The notes under the pieces are model-generated. The model saw only the letters and a list, made by a program, of their open reading frames with translations. It made no database searches and was not told the origin of the DNA. A program made the position numbers and the translations under genes. From Deinococcus arboris (GTDB lineage Bacteria > Deinococcota > Deinococci > Deinococcales > Deinococcaceae), in contig NZ_WQLB01000012.1 in the NCBI RefSeq assembly GCF_009755355.1, positions 1 through 64,000 of the forward strand: a stretch of 64,000 bases of DNA, given 5' to 3'. Shown piece after piece: positions 1 through 9,373 of the stretch. Within the stretch, counting starts at the first letter, position 1, and each line of letters begins with the position of its first letter.

Positions 1-405
1 TAATAGAGCTGTGGCCTGCTGGGGGCTTTCTCTCTGCTGGGCAGATGAACTGGGCGTTTCTTATCCTGGCGCTCAGGCCTACAGGCGTTTTCCGGCTTGG
101 ACCTGGGCACCGTATCGGCGCACACATCCTGCTGGCAGAGGCTGGCGGCGTAGGGTCATCCGGGCGAGCCGTGCAGCCCGGCATGTTGCTGACGGCCCAA
201 ATTGGCCTATCCTTGAGAAACAGCACTCTCAGCGTCACTCAGGCATGGTTTCGACAGAGGCCTCTTTGCCTGGCGCAGCTGGACCTGCCACCCCTCACCA
301 GCTAAGGCAGCACCCTCTTTTTCCTCTATTTCGTGCATTCCGTTCGCCCATGTTCCTGGTGCAGTCACGCCCAGCCACGACCCGCGCGGCTCTAGGCTGG
401 ACGGC
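1..405. other. Non-coding or unrecognised stretch upstream of the chromate transporter
   Basis: No gene is recognisable here. Two overlapping plus-strand reading frames exist (about 86 and 132 codons) but neither gives a known domain and both look like chance frames in GC-rich DNA. The right end carries the likely promoter of the next gene: a TAGGCT -10 box ends 7 bases before the ATG at 406. The left edge could hold the 3' end of a gene that lies outside the window. Confidence 0.5.
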
Positions 406-1008
406 ATGAGCGCCCCAGCCTCTGTCCCAGCGGTGCCAGAGCCGGAGCAGTCTCCGGTGCCGCCGACCACGCCCCCCACCCCGGCGGGACTGCTGCGCCT
501 GTTCCTGGGGGTGGCGCTGTCGGGCGTTGGCGGGGGGCTGCCCGCGCACACCCGCCGCGCCCTGGCAGCGCGGGCCTGGCTGACCGACGCCGCCTTTGCC
601 GAGGCGTTTACCCTGGCACAGCTGACGCCCGGCCCCAACGCCGTCAACTTGGCCGCCATGATTGGCGCGCAGCTGTGCGGCCCGCGCGGGGCGGCGCTGT
701 CGGTGCTGGGTCTGCTGGCGCCGGGGCTGGTCGCCATGCTGACGGTCACGGTGGTTACGCTGGGTCTGCCCGGCGGGCTGCCGCCGGCCGTGCAAAGTGC
801 CCTGCGGGGCGCGGCCTGCGCGGCGCTGGGGGTCATGTTGACCGCCACGGTGCCGGTGTTGAAGGTGGCCCTGGGGGTGCGCGGCGGGCTGACGCTGACC
901 CTGGCCACCTTCGCCGCGCTGGCCCTGCTGCGGCTGGAATTGCTGCCGGTGCTGGCAGTGGTGGTGGCCGCCGGTCTGACCGTCAACCGCCCCCGGAGCG
1001 GCGAATGA
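406..1008 (+). CDS. Chromate transporter, single CHR domain, first half
   Basis: Predicted inner-membrane anion transporter of the CHR (chromate ion transporter) superfamily. The 200-residue product has a Pro-rich cytoplasmic N-terminus (residues 1-30), then hydrophobic segments with the family motif QLTPGPN near residue 73. It holds one CHR domain, so it is a short-chain protein that should pair with the product of the next gene, whose start overlaps this stop by four bases (ATGA). Known function of the family is proton-driven chromate efflux, though some members move other anions. The start is supported by a leaderless signature: TAGGCT, 7 bases, ATG. The substrate is inferred from family membership only. 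Confidence 0.85.
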   Translation: MSAPASVPAVPEPEQSPVPPTTPPTPAGLLRLFLGVALSGVGGGLPAHTRRALAARAWLTDAAFAEAFTLAQLTPGPNAVNLAAMIGAQLCGPRGAALSVLGLLAPGLVAMLTVTVVTLGLPGGLPPAVQSALRGAACAALGVMLTATVPVLKVALGVRGGLTLTLATFAALALLRLELLPVLAVVVAAGLTVNRPRSGE

Positions 1009-1523
1009 CCGCCGATCCCTGGGACGTGCTGCTAACCTTCGTGCGGCTGGGGCTGGTCAGTTTTGGCGGTGCCAACCTGCCCGAAATCGAGCGGGTGCTG
1101 GTGGAGCAGAAGGGCTGGCTGACCCCCGAACTGCTGGCCAACGGCTTTGCGCTGGGCCAGATCATGCCCGGCCCCAACATGCTGGCCATGACGCACTACG
1201 GCTTCGCGGCGGGCGGCTGGTGGGGCGCCCTGGCCGCCACCGCCGGGTTTTACGGCCCCACCGCCCTGCTCAGCGCCGCCGCCATGCTGGCCTGGCAGCG
1301 CCTGAGCCGCTGGCGCTGGCTGCCCGCCCTGCGCGCGGCCCTGCTGCCGTTTGGCGCCGGGGTGCTGCTGGCAGGCGCGTTGGTCCTGGCGCGCGGCACC
1401 CTGCACGGCTGGGCCGAGGCCATGATCGCCGTGAGTGCTTTTGCGTTGCTGTGGCGCACGAGGGTGAATGCCGCCCTGGTGGTGGTCGGCGCAGCGGTAC
1501 TGGGGGCGCTGCTGGGGCTGTAA
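1005..1523 (+). CDS. Chromate transporter, single CHR domain, second half
   Basis: Second CHR-domain protein of the pair (172 aa). It starts [20 protein letters not shown] and contains the motifs SFGGANLP near residue 20 and QIMPGPN near residue 51, followed by hydrophobic helices to the C-terminus. The ATG overlaps the stop of the first half by four bases, so the two are translationally coupled, and the two short proteins probably assemble as an antiparallel heterodimer, as proposed for paired short-chain ChrA proteins. A longer upstream extension in this frame is not used because it would run across most of the first gene. No chromate regulator (chrB-like) is next to the pair. Confidence 0.85.
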   Translation: MTADPWDVLLTFVRLGLVSFGGANLPEIERVLVEQKGWLTPELLANGFALGQIMPGPNMLAMTHYGFAAGGWWGALAATAGFYGPTALLSAAAMLAWQRLSRWRWLPALRAALLPFGAGVLLAGALVLARGTLHGWAEAMIAVSAFALLWRTRVNAALVVVGAAVLGALLGL

Positions 1524-1592
1524 CTTCACCAGGGCGGCCGGTCAGCTGCTGCAAGGATTCCTACAGACCAGATATGGCACGCTAGGAGCTAT

Positions 1593-2663
1593 ATGCCAGC
1601 CCCGATCTCCCCTTTGCCCTGCGACTGCCTGGCGACCTCTCCGCCGGCCTGGAATGAGTCGGGGGGCCTGTGGGTTTGGGGAAGCACCGCGCACGCGCAG
1701 CGCGTCCTCAACCGCGTGGCCCCTGGTCCGCAGCAGGGAGGGGGCGACGCGCGGCATTTCCCAGCCTCGGCGCACAGCGAGTTGCGGGCACTGGTGGACC
1801 TGGCCGGTCCCTCGGCCCAGGCCGAACTGCTGGCGACCCCGGCGTTGCCCTCGGGCCAGCCTGACCCCTGGGCGGTGCGTCCCCTGGCCGTGTGGCTGAA
1901 CCGTCTGGAAACCCCCTGGTACGCCGACGCGCTGAAGACACTGACGTTTGACCTGCAGCCTATCGTGGCCCTGAGCACCGGCGCGGTCACCGGCTACGAG
2001 GCGCTGGTGCGGGCTCCACACAGAGGTCAGCGCCTGAGCGCCAGCGAACTCCTGCGGGCCGCCGAGAGCCACGGTCACCTGCGCGCCTTCGACGCGCTCG
2101 CCCGGCGCGAGGCCATACGTCAGGCCACGCCGCAACTGACGCAGGACCAGCAGCTGTTTATCAACTTTGCGCCGGGCGTCGTATACAACCCGGATGTCTG
2201 TCTGCAAACAACCTTTGCCGCTTGCCGCGAAGCCGGGGCCGATTTTGGCCGCCTGGTGTTTGAGGTCACGGAAAGCGAGCAGTTTCCCGATCTGGACATG
2301 CTGCGCCGCATTCTGACCCGCTACCGCACCGAGGGGGCGCGCGTGGCGCTGGATGACCTGGGGGCCGGCCACACCAGCCTGACCTATCTGGCCGCCCTGA
2401 GACCCGACATCGTGAAACTGGACCGCGACCTGAGTGCCAACCTGCACGGCAACGACCCCCGGGTGGACCTCGTGGCCGCCCTGATTCGCTACGCCCACGA
2501 ATTAGAGATTGAGGTGGTGGCCGAGGGCATCGAAACCGTGGATGTTCTGAAACTGGTGACAGCGCTGGGCGCCGACTATGCCCAGGGCTATGTGCTGGGC
2601 CGCCCGGCCCCGGAACCGCTGCCGCTGCGCGCCGAGGCGGCTGTGCTGTGGGCCAGCACGTAA
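1593..2663 (+). CDS. EAL-domain protein, probable cyclic-di-GMP phosphodiesterase
   Basis: 356 aa. Residues 1-110 form an unrecognised N-terminal region. Residues 115-350 are an EAL domain, which hydrolyses cyclic-di-GMP to pGpG. The catalytic set looks intact: EALVR at 136-140, Asn191 in LFINF, Glu224 in FEVTE, DDLGAG at 254-259, Lys275 in IVKLD, Glu311 in VAEGIE and Gln331. There is no GGDEF domain and no membrane segment, so it should be a soluble enzyme whose N-terminal part may sense a signal. AGGAG lies 5 bases before the ATG, so this gene uses Shine-Dalgarno initiation. It is probably transcribed alone. Confidence 0.9.
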   Translation: MPAPISPLPCDCLATSPPAWNESGGLWVWGSTAHAQRVLNRVAPGPQQGGGDARHFPASAHSELRALVDLAGPSAQAELLATPALPSGQPDPWAVRPLAVWLNRLETPWYADALKTLTFDLQPIVALSTGAVTGYEALVRAPHRGQRLSASELLRAAESHGHLRAFDALARREAIRQATPQLTQDQQLFINFAPGVVYNPDVCLQTTFAACREAGADFGRLVFEVTESEQFPDLDMLRRILTRYRTEGARVALDDLGAGHTSLTYLAALRPDIVKLDRDLSANLHGNDPRVDLVAALIRYAHELEIEVVAEGIETVDVLKLVTALGADYAQGYVLGRPAPEPLPLRAEAAVLWAST

Positions 2664-2717
2664 AGGGGGGCTTCCCGGCCAGGAGGTACAGTCAGCAGAT
2701 CGCTCAGAGGAGGCTTT

Positions 2718-3077
2718 ATGTCAGAGCACCACAAACAGCTGCTGGAACAGGCCAACGCGGCCATCTCGGCCGGGGACCATGAGGGCTTCCTGGCGTTCTG
2801 CACAGAGGACACCGACTGGACCTTCGTGGGCGACAGAACGCTGAAGGGCAAGGCCGCTGTTCGGCAGTGGATGGCCACTGCGTACCGCGAACCGCCCAGG
2901 TTCAACGTTCACCACATGATTGCCGAAGGCGATTTTCTGGCTGTCACCGGCGACATCACATTGACCGGCGAAGATGGCCAGGCGACCCATCACGCCTACT
3001 GCGACGTCTGGCGCTTCCGTGACGGCAAACTGGCCCAGCTCCACGCTTATGTGGTCGAGAGCGACCCGCAGAGCTAG
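2718..3077 (+). CDS. NTF2-like / SnoaL-like family protein
   Basis: 119-residue protein with the size and pattern of the nuclear transport factor 2 superfamily (SnoaL-like or YybH-like ketosteroid-isomerase fold). Typical signs are the N-terminal helix LEQANAAISAGDHEGFLAF, the FCTEDTDWTFVGDRTLKGKAAVRQWM segment (here split as TEDTDWTFVG and GKAAVRQWM), and the C-terminal strand pair YCDVWRFRDGKLAQLHAYV. Members are small cone-shaped domains that bind or isomerise hydrophobic ligands; the ligand here cannot be predicted. GAGGAGG lies 4 bases before the ATG. It follows the EAL gene by 54 bases and could be co-transcribed with it. Confidence 0.8.
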   Translation: MSEHHKQLLEQANAAISAGDHEGFLAFCTEDTDWTFVGDRTLKGKAAVRQWMATAYREPPRFNVHHMIAEGDFLAVTGDITLTGEDGQATHHAYCDVWRFRDGKLAQLHAYVVESDPQS

Positions 3078-3440
3078 GCACCTCCACAGGATCACTAAGC
3101 CTATCGAACCTCCTGATGAGGTGACAGGGAGTGCCCTCTTTATCAGACGCTGTCCAGAGCTGCTTCCAGATGTCTGGGACGGAGGACTTTGAAGCAACGC
3201 CCAGTGCCTCTGAGTGAAACGCCCTCTAAGGCACTGGGAGAGTGGCCTCGGTCAAACTGCACATCACCGCGAGGCTCTATAGCCAGATGGTGACCCCCGG
3301 TGCAATCGAGAGTGACTCTCCCCCAAGGCACCAGAGGCTCGTTCCAGACAGCCTTTCTCAGGCCCTCTGTTCCCCGAGATGGGCCTGCTGCGATTTCAAA
3401 TCGGGTTGAGAAAGGCAGGATCTCCCACTCAACCAATCTC
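3078..3440. other. Intergenic stretch with a 10-bp perfect hairpin
   Basis: No gene is recognised between these convergent genes. A perfect inverted repeat, CCCAGTGCCT at 3200-3209 and AGGCACTGGG at 3229-3238, could act as a transcription end for either neighbour, but no T-run follows on either strand. The rest has lower GC than the genes and no sustained reading frame. Confidence 0.5.
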
Positions 3441-4232
3441 TTAGCCGCCTGCCAGAAAGCGGGCGGTCTCGCGGTGGAGCATGTCCACGGCGTCCAGCGA
3501 ATCGAAGGTGTGGCCTGCGCCCGGAATGGCCACCGCGTCGCAGCCCAGGGCGCGGGCGTAGCGCACGCCAAACTCGGGGGGGCAGGTCTGGTCGGCGTCG
3601 CCGTGAAACACGCGGGCCTCGCCCCCCCAGGCCTGCGCGGCGTCCAGCGGCTTCAGGCGGGTCATCTCCTGCAAGAATTCGCGGCCCAGCGGCCAGCCGT
3701 TGTAATCCGTGACCGTGGCAGGCAGAAACCCGCCGCGCAGGAAAGGCAGCCACAGTTCGGGCAGAGCCGGCGCCCACAGCGCCAGCCGGTGCGGGCGCAC
3801 GCGCGGGGCACTCAGGGCCGCCACGAGGCCGCCCATCGAGAAGCCCAGCAACATGACCCGTTCGGGGTCCAGTCCCGCTTGACGGCGCGCATACTCAAAG
3901 GCGGCTTCGGTGTCCTGAACTTCGCGCGAGACAGTCATCTCGCTAAAGTCCCCCTGCGACTCGCCGCTGCCCCGGAAATCAAACCGCAGGCTCGCCACCC
4001 CCCGCGCTGCCAGGACACGCGACAGCAGCGGCAGCAGGCGGTGGTCTCCGCCCCGGTTCCCTGTAAAGCCGTGCAGGATGACCACGCTGGGCCAGCCGTG
4101 TGCGGGTGGGGTGCCTTCTGGGCGGTGCATCATGCCGTACAGCCGCTGACCGTCCACACTGAACTGCGCGAATTCTTCCATAGGCAGGGAGTCTAAGGGG
4201 CTGAATAGCAAAGAGGCTAAGGCAGTCGGCAT
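3441..4232 (-). CDS. Alpha/beta hydrolase
   Basis: 263-residue soluble serine hydrolase. The oxyanion-hole motif HGFTGNRGG lies at residues 54-62, the nucleophile elbow GFSMGG puts Ser132 as catalytic, an Asp is offered by HGDADQ (residues 210-215) and His241 in GAGHTF completes the triad. It resembles esterases of the BD-FAE / dienelactone-hydrolase-like group with a short cap; the substrate cannot be told. The start at 4232 is preferred to an internal Met18 because AAGGAG lies 5 bases upstream of it and nothing similar precedes Met18. Confidence 0.85.
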   Translation of the reverse strand: MPTALASLLFSPLDSLPMEEFAQFSVDGQRLYGMMHRPEGTPPAHGWPSVVILHGFTGNRGGDHRLLPLLSRVLAARGVASLRFDFRGSGESQGDFSEMTVSREVQDTEAAFEYARRQAGLDPERVMLLGFSMGGLVAALSAPRVRPHRLALWAPALPELWLPFLRGGFLPATVTDYNGWPLGREFLQEMTRLKPLDAAQAWGGEARVFHGDADQTCPPEFGVRYARALGCDAVAIPGAGHTFDSLDAVDMLHRETARFLAGG

Positions 4233-4390
4233 CCCGTCTCCTTAGACTCCTCGACTTTTTTAATTCTCTTGCGGCGGGAGTCCGTGCTCTTGAGGCGTGC
4301 CCCCATAGCGGCTACCAGTTCCCTTGAGGGGCCAACCACGCCCCTCCACTCCACTTTCGCCGCTGTCTCTTGACACTCACTCTGTTCGCC

Positions 4391-4428
4391 TCAGAGTGGT
4401 TGAGGATCATACCCCTCAACCACTCTGA
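4391..4428. terminator. Perfect 15-bp hairpin downstream of aspS
   Basis: TCAGAGTGGTTGAGG at 4391-4405 pairs perfectly with CCTCAACCACTCTGA at 4414-4428 across an 8-base loop. It lies 56 bases beyond the aspS stop on the minus strand, so it may end that transcript, but no T-run follows. Its perfection in otherwise unconstrained DNA suggests a real RNA or repeat function. Confidence 0.5.
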
Positions 4429-4483
4429 ATTCCGCCCTCAGGCCTCCCGAAGCGCGGGACCATCACAGTCAGCGCCGACCAGC

Positions 4484-5809
<1,326 letters not shown>

Positions 5810-5830
5810 GAGGGTGCCTCCTGCGGGCTC

Positions 5831-5867
5831 AAGGAAAACCCCCGACTCCGTGTGCTGGGGTCGGGGG
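5831..5867 (-). terminator. Intrinsic terminator in the aspS leader (attenuator)
   Basis: On the minus strand CCCCCGAC (5867-5860) pairs with GTCGGGGG (5846-5839), extended by three pairs including one G-U to an 11-bp stem with a 7-base loop, followed by TTTTCCTT (5838-5831). It lies 21 bases before the aspS start codon and therefore inside its leader. The 5' arm can alternatively pair with GGGGACG (5891-5885), 6 of 7 positions, which would act as an antiterminator. Confidence 0.85.
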
Positions 5868-5890
5868 CGCGGTATGCGGCGAGACGTCCC

Positions 5891-5932
5891 CTAACAGGGA
5901 TCATCATTCACGTTGTTGTGTGCCGCGAACAT
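5891..5932 (-). CDS. aspS leader peptide, 13 codons rich in Asn and Asp
   Basis: Reading on the minus strand from ATG (5932-5930) to TAG (5893-5891) gives MFAAHNNVNDDPC: three Asn and two Asp codons in thirteen, ahead of the gene for a synthetase that charges Asp on tRNA-Asp and probably on tRNA-Asn. The ATG is 7 bases after a TACAGT -10 box, so it is a leaderless start. The stop codon sits in the loop of a small hairpin (TCCC 5900-5897 with GGGA 5890-5887). A ribosome stalled on the Asp codons would cover TCCC and free GGGGACG for the antiterminator. The role is inferred; the codon content and arrangement are directly visible. Confidence 0.75.
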   Translation of the reverse strand: MFAAHNNVNDDPC

Positions 5933-5939
5933 GGGGCCA

Positions 5940-5969
5940 ACTGTACCGGGCGGGGCGGGCGGGGGTCAA
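5940..5969 (-). promoter_or_regulatory. aspS leader promoter
   Basis: On the minus strand, TTGACC (5969-5964) and TACAGT (5945-5940) are separated by 18 bases, a good match to a sigma-70-type promoter. Transcription would begin about 7 bases downstream, at or next to the ATG of the leader peptide. Confidence 0.7.
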
Positions 5970-6007
5970 TCGTGGAACTAGGCAGGCCAGTGGGGGTAGT
6001 TTTACCG

Positions 6008-6021
6008 ACCGTCCAGACGGT
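6008..6021. promoter_or_regulatory. Palindromic operator before the TetR gene
   Basis: ACCGTC-CA-GACGGT is written here as A6008 followed by CCGTCCAGACGGT: a perfect 14-base palindrome ending 11 bases before the ATG of the TetR-family gene. Such sites are normally bound by the regulator itself. It also lies about 40 bases upstream of the aspS leader promoter on the other strand, so cross-effects are possible. Confidence 0.65.
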
Positions 6022-6032
6022 ATGTTATCTAC

Positions 6033-6584
6033 ATGCCCAGATCCCGTCAGCCCGATCTCACCCGCACGGCTCTGCTCCAGGCGGCCCGGCAGGTCGTTCA
6101 GGACCAGGGCGCGGCCCTCTCGCTGGACGCGGTGGCCCGCGCGGCTGGCGTCAGCAAGGGAGGGCTGCTGCACCACTTTCCCAGCAAGGACATGCTGCTT
6201 CAGGCGCTGGCCCTGGCGCTGGTGGAGCAGTTCCGGGAAGAACTGGACGCGGCTTATGCCCGCGAATGTGCCGACCATGGCCAGCGGCCCGGCGCGTGGC
6301 TACGCGCCTACATCACCCTGACGTTCGAGGACAGCGAGAAGGACATGGCGCTGCACCGCGCCCTGGCGCCCCTGACCGAACAGCCCACGCTGATGCAGGC
6401 CCTGACTGACGCCCAGACCTTTTTGCTGGACCAGGCCGAAGCCGACGGCCTGTCTCCGGGAGTGGCCCACGCCGTTCGCCTGGCCTGCGACGGCTACTGG
6501 CTGGCCGAACGCAGCGACCAGCCCCGCCTGAGCGCCGTTCAGGCCCAGCACCTCCGGGAGGCCCTGACCGCATGGACCCGCTGA
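6033..6584 (+). CDS. TetR/AcrR family transcriptional regulator
   Basis: 183-residue regulator. The N-terminal helix-turn-helix spans about residues 31-53 (LDAVARAAGVSKGGLLHHF), a textbook TetR DNA-binding domain; the C-terminal two thirds are helical and should form the ligand pocket and dimer interface. A perfect palindrome at 6008-6021 sits in its promoter and is its probable operator. The next gene, an MFS exporter, overlaps its 3' end by 13 bases, so the pair is most likely an efflux pump controlled by its own substrate-sensing repressor. The inducing compound is unknown. Confidence 0.9.
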   Translation: MPRSRQPDLTRTALLQAARQVVQDQGAALSLDAVARAAGVSKGGLLHHFPSKDMLLQALALALVEQFREELDAAYARECADHGQRPGAWLRAYITLTFEDSEKDMALHRALAPLTEQPTLMQALTDAQTFLLDQAEADGLSPGVAHAVRLACDGYWLAERSDQPRLSAVQAQHLREALTAWTR

Positions 6585-7822
6585 CCGCCAACGTTCCTCA
6601 TCCTGGTCCCGGCTGGGCCGCGCGCTACTGGGCCATTTTTGGTGGCCAGGCCCTGTCGCTGATCGGGTCGGCCCTGACACAGTTCGTGTTGCTGTGGTGG
6701 ATTACCGACACCACCGGCAGCGCCGCCGCGCTGGGGGTGGCGGGCATGGCCGCACTGCTGCCGCAGGCGCTGCTGGGTCCACTGGGCGGCACCTTTGCCG
6801 ACCGTTACAGCCGCCGCGCCCTGATGATTGGGGCCGATACCGTGAGCGCCGCGTGCATGGGCGTGCTGATCTGGCTGTTTGCCAGCGGGAACGTGCAGCT
6901 GTGGCACGTCTACACCATGATGTTTGTCCGCAGCGCCATGCAGGCGTTTCAGGGGCCAGCCGCCGCCGCCAGCACCGCCATGCTGGTGCCGCCCGATTTT
7001 CTGCCGCGCGCCGCTGGCCTCAATCAGACCCTCCAGGGCGTCATGACGGTGGCCGCCGCGCCGCTGGGGGCGCTGGCGATTGGGGTGCTGCCGCTGGGCG
7101 CGGCGCTGGGCATTGACGTGGTGACAGCGCTGCTGGGCGTGGTGCCGCTGCTGCTGTACCGCATTCCGCAGCCCCAGGTGATGCCCGGAGACCGCCGGGG
7201 CGTCTGGGCCGAATTCCGCGAGGGCCTGAATGTGGTCTGGCGCAGCCCTGGTCTGCGGCGGCTGTACGGCCTGCTGGGCGTGGTGGTCCTGACCATCATG
7301 CCGACCTTTACCCTGACCCCGCTGCTGGTCAAAACGCACTTTGGCGGCGGGGCCGGGCAGGTGGCCCTGATGGAAGGCCTCTCCGGCGTGGGCATGATTG
7401 CGGGTGGCCTGCTGGTGGCGGCCCTGAATCCGAAACGGCCCATCGTGACCGTGCTGCTGGCCCTAGCAGCTTCGTGCCTGACGGTGGCCCTGACCGCCCT
7501 GGCCCCGGCAAACGGGTTTTGGCTGGCGGTGGTGTGGTGGGTGGTCAGCGGTGCCGCCTTCGCTTTTGGCAACGCGCCGCTGACGGCCCTGCTGCAAACC
7601 ACCGTGCCCAACCACCTGCAAGGCCGGGTGCTGTCCCTACTGGGCACGGTGATGGGCCTGGCTGGACCCGTGGGGCTGGCCCTGGCCGCGCCGCTGGGCG
7701 AATGGATTGGCGTGCGCGGCGTGTTTATGGTGGGCGGCGTCCTGAGCACCCTGGTCTGCGTGCTGGGCTTTTTCTCCCCGGCCCTGCTGCGGCTGCAGCG
7801 CCCGGAAAGCCCCCAGCCCTGA
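6572..7822 (+). CDS. MFS transporter, DHA3-like drug exporter
   Basis: 416-residue major facilitator superfamily protein with about twelve hydrophobic segments. The loop between helices 2 and 3, GGTFADRYSRRALMIGAD, carries the MFS signature (G-x-x-x-D-R-x-x-R-R). The overall pattern, with a short N-terminus and FVLLWWITDTTGSAAALGV in helix 1-2, matches the macrolide-efflux-like (DHA3) group rather than sugar or DHA2 carriers. The start overlaps the TetR gene by 13 bases and GGGAGG lies 10 bases upstream inside that gene, so translation is coupled. Substrate unknown. Confidence 0.88.
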   Translation: MDPLTANVPHPGPGWAARYWAIFGGQALSLIGSALTQFVLLWWITDTTGSAAALGVAGMAALLPQALLGPLGGTFADRYSRRALMIGADTVSAACMGVLIWLFASGNVQLWHVYTMMFVRSAMQAFQGPAAAASTAMLVPPDFLPRAAGLNQTLQGVMTVAAAPLGALAIGVLPLGAALGIDVVTALLGVVPLLLYRIPQPQVMPGDRRGVWAEFREGLNVVWRSPGLRRLYGLLGVVVLTIMPTFTLTPLLVKTHFGGGAGQVALMEGLSGVGMIAGGLLVAALNPKRPIVTVLLALAASCLTVALTALAPANGFWLAVVWWVVSGAAFAFGNAPLTALLQTTVPNHLQGRVLSLLGTVMGLAGPVGLALAAPLGEWIGVRGVFMVGGVLSTLVCVLGFFSPALLRLQRPESPQP

Positions 7823-7847
7823 GCCGTTATCCTGGCCGCTATGAGAA

Positions 7848-7861
7848 CAAACGTTCGTTCT
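7848..7861. promoter_or_regulatory. CNAACGNNCGTTNG-type operator before the CitE-like gene
   Basis: CAAACGTTCGTTCT matches the palindrome CNAACGNNCGTTNG at nine of its ten fixed positions, only the last G being T. It lies just downstream of a possible -10 box TATGAG (7840-7845) and 11 bases before the ATG. Perfect copies precede two other acyl-CoA genes in this window (26307-26320 and 49122-49135). Confidence 0.6.
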
Positions 7862-7872
7862 GGAGGTAGAGG

Positions 7873-8763
7873 ATGACGCCCGGCGTGTCCCTGCGCCCCC
7901 GCAGCCTGCTGTTTGCCCCAGGCAACCGCGCCGAACTGATCGCCAAGCTGCCCCGCAGCGCCCCCGACGCGGTGGTGATTGATCTGGAGGACGCCATTCC
8001 GGCCAACGCCGAGGCGAAGGCGGCGGCCCGGCCCATTGCCCGCGACGCGGCGCGGGACCTGATCGCGGCCCATCCTCACCTGCCAGTGTTTCTGCGCTTG
8101 AATGCGCCGCACTCGCCTTACTTTGAAGGTGACCTGGCGGTGCTGACCCCCGAACTGGCCGGGGTGGTGGTGCCCAAGCTGGAATCAGCGGCCGATGTGC
8201 GGCTGGTGGCAGGGGCGCTGGCCGCAAGGGGCCTGAACCTCCCCCTGCTGGCGGGCCTGGAAACCGGGGCGGGGGTGTGGCACGCCTTTGACATCCTTCG
8301 CGAAGACGCGGTGGCGTGGGCTTACTTTGGTGCCGAAGACTACACCACCGATCTGGGTGGTCAGCGCACCCCAGGCAATCTGGAGGTGCTGTATGCCCGC
8401 TCTCAGGTGGCGCTGGCCGCGCGCCTGGCCGGTGTACCGGTGCTGGACATCGTGGTGACGCGCCTGAACGACGAAGCCGCCTTCCGCGAGGACGCCGCGC
8501 AGGGCCGCGCGCTGGGGTACGCCGGCAAGCTGTGTATCCACCCCGCGCAGGTCACCCTGGCCCACGATATTTTTGGCGCCACGGCGGCCGAGCTGAGTCG
8601 CGCCCGCGCGCTGCTGGCCGCCGCCCATGACGCCAGCCTCAGTGGCCACGGCGCCTTCGCCTTTGAAGGGCAGATGGTGGACGAGCCGATGCTGGCCGCC
8701 GCCCGCGCCATTGTTGCGGGCGCAGGCAGTGGGGAGGAGACAGCGGCCAGTAGGACAGCCTGA
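7873..8763 (+). CDS. HpcH/HpaI aldolase / citrate lyase beta-like CoA-ester lyase
   Basis: 296-residue CitE-like enzyme. The family splits or forms C-C bonds in 3-hydroxyacyl-CoA esters such as malyl-, citramalyl- or beta-methylmalyl-CoA, using Mg2+. Diagnostic segments are VIDLEDAIP (residues 36-44), the Arg in [15 protein letters not shown] with a metal-ligand Glu, [11 protein letters not shown] with a metal-ligand Asp, [10 protein letters not shown], and the C-terminal [11 protein letters not shown]. There are no citrate lyase alpha or gamma genes nearby, so it is a stand-alone lyase. GGAGGT lies 6 bases before the ATG. With the following MaoC hydratase it suggests breakdown of a branched C4 or C5 acyl-CoA. 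The exact substrate is not determinable from sequence. Confidence 0.88.
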   Translation: MTPGVSLRPRSLLFAPGNRAELIAKLPRSAPDAVVIDLEDAIPANAEAKAAARPIARDAARDLIAAHPHLPVFLRLNAPHSPYFEGDLAVLTPELAGVVVPKLESAADVRLVAGALAARGLNLPLLAGLETGAGVWHAFDILREDAVAWAYFGAEDYTTDLGGQRTPGNLEVLYARSQVALAARLAGVPVLDIVVTRLNDEAAFREDAAQGRALGYAGKLCIHPAQVTLAHDIFGATAAELSRARALLAAAHDASLSGHGAFAFEGQMVDEPMLAAARAIVAGAGSGEETAASRTA

Positions 8764-8831
8764 GCCCAAGCCAGGGCCTTTTGCCGCTTCTCCCCTGACC
8801 ACGCCCCACTGTCCACCCTCTGAGGTGTCCT

Positions 8832-9305
8832 ATGAATGAAGACCTGAACCGCCCCCAGGGGCGCTACCTGGAAGAACTGACGCCCGGCACGGTGATTCGC
8901 CACCGCGTAACGCGCACCGTGACCGAAGCCGACAACGTGTTTTTCACGACGCTGACCATGAACCCGCAGCCACTGCACCTGGACCACGACTACGCGGCAC
9001 AGACTGAATTCGGGCAGCCCCTGGTGAACAGTCTCCTGACCCTGTCGCTCTTGGTGGGTCTGAGCGTGCATGAATTGACGCTGGGCACACTGGTCGCCAA
9101 CCTGGGGCTGACGGACGTGGTTTTCCCGAAGCCTGTCTTTCACGGCGACACCATTCGCGCCGAATCGGAGGTGCTGGAGGTCCGCGAGAGCCGCAGCCGA
9201 CCGGACGCTGGCATTGTGATTGTGGAGCACCGGGCGCTGAACCAGCGCGGTGAGGTGGTGGCGAAGTGTAAGCGCACGGCACTGATGCAGAAACGGCCCG
9301 CCTGA
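8832..9305 (+). CDS. MaoC-family acyl-CoA hydratase, possibly mesaconyl-CoA hydratase-like
   Basis: 157-residue single hot-dog domain. The hydratase signature is seen as [25 protein letters not shown] (given in parts: [13 protein letters not shown] and FGQPLVNS). The NPQPLH form, in place of the DxNPIH of typical R-specific enoyl-CoA hydratases, is what I recall for mesaconyl- and methylmalyl-CoA type hydratases. That fits its place 68 bases after a CitE-like lyase: the lyase could handle the malyl-type ester that this enzyme makes or uses. GAGGTG precedes the ATG by 5 bases. The pairing is seen; the pathway assignment is inference. Confidence 0.82.
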   Translation: MNEDLNRPQGRYLEELTPGTVIRHRVTRTVTEADNVFFTTLTMNPQPLHLDHDYAAQTEFGQPLVNSLLTLSLLVGLSVHELTLGTLVANLGLTDVVFPKPVFHGDTIRAESEVLEVRESRSRPDAGIVIVEHRALNQRGEVVAKCKRTALMQKRPA

Positions 9306-9373
9306 GGCTTAGAGCTTACGCCGGCTGCGATGCTTGGTTGCATGCAGGTGGATGAGAACGGTTGCCTCGTTTT

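Noticed and set aside
207..986. Minus-strand frame over the chromate transporter
   Set aside because: Shadow of a membrane protein gene, Ser/Thr/Ala-rich, no domain.
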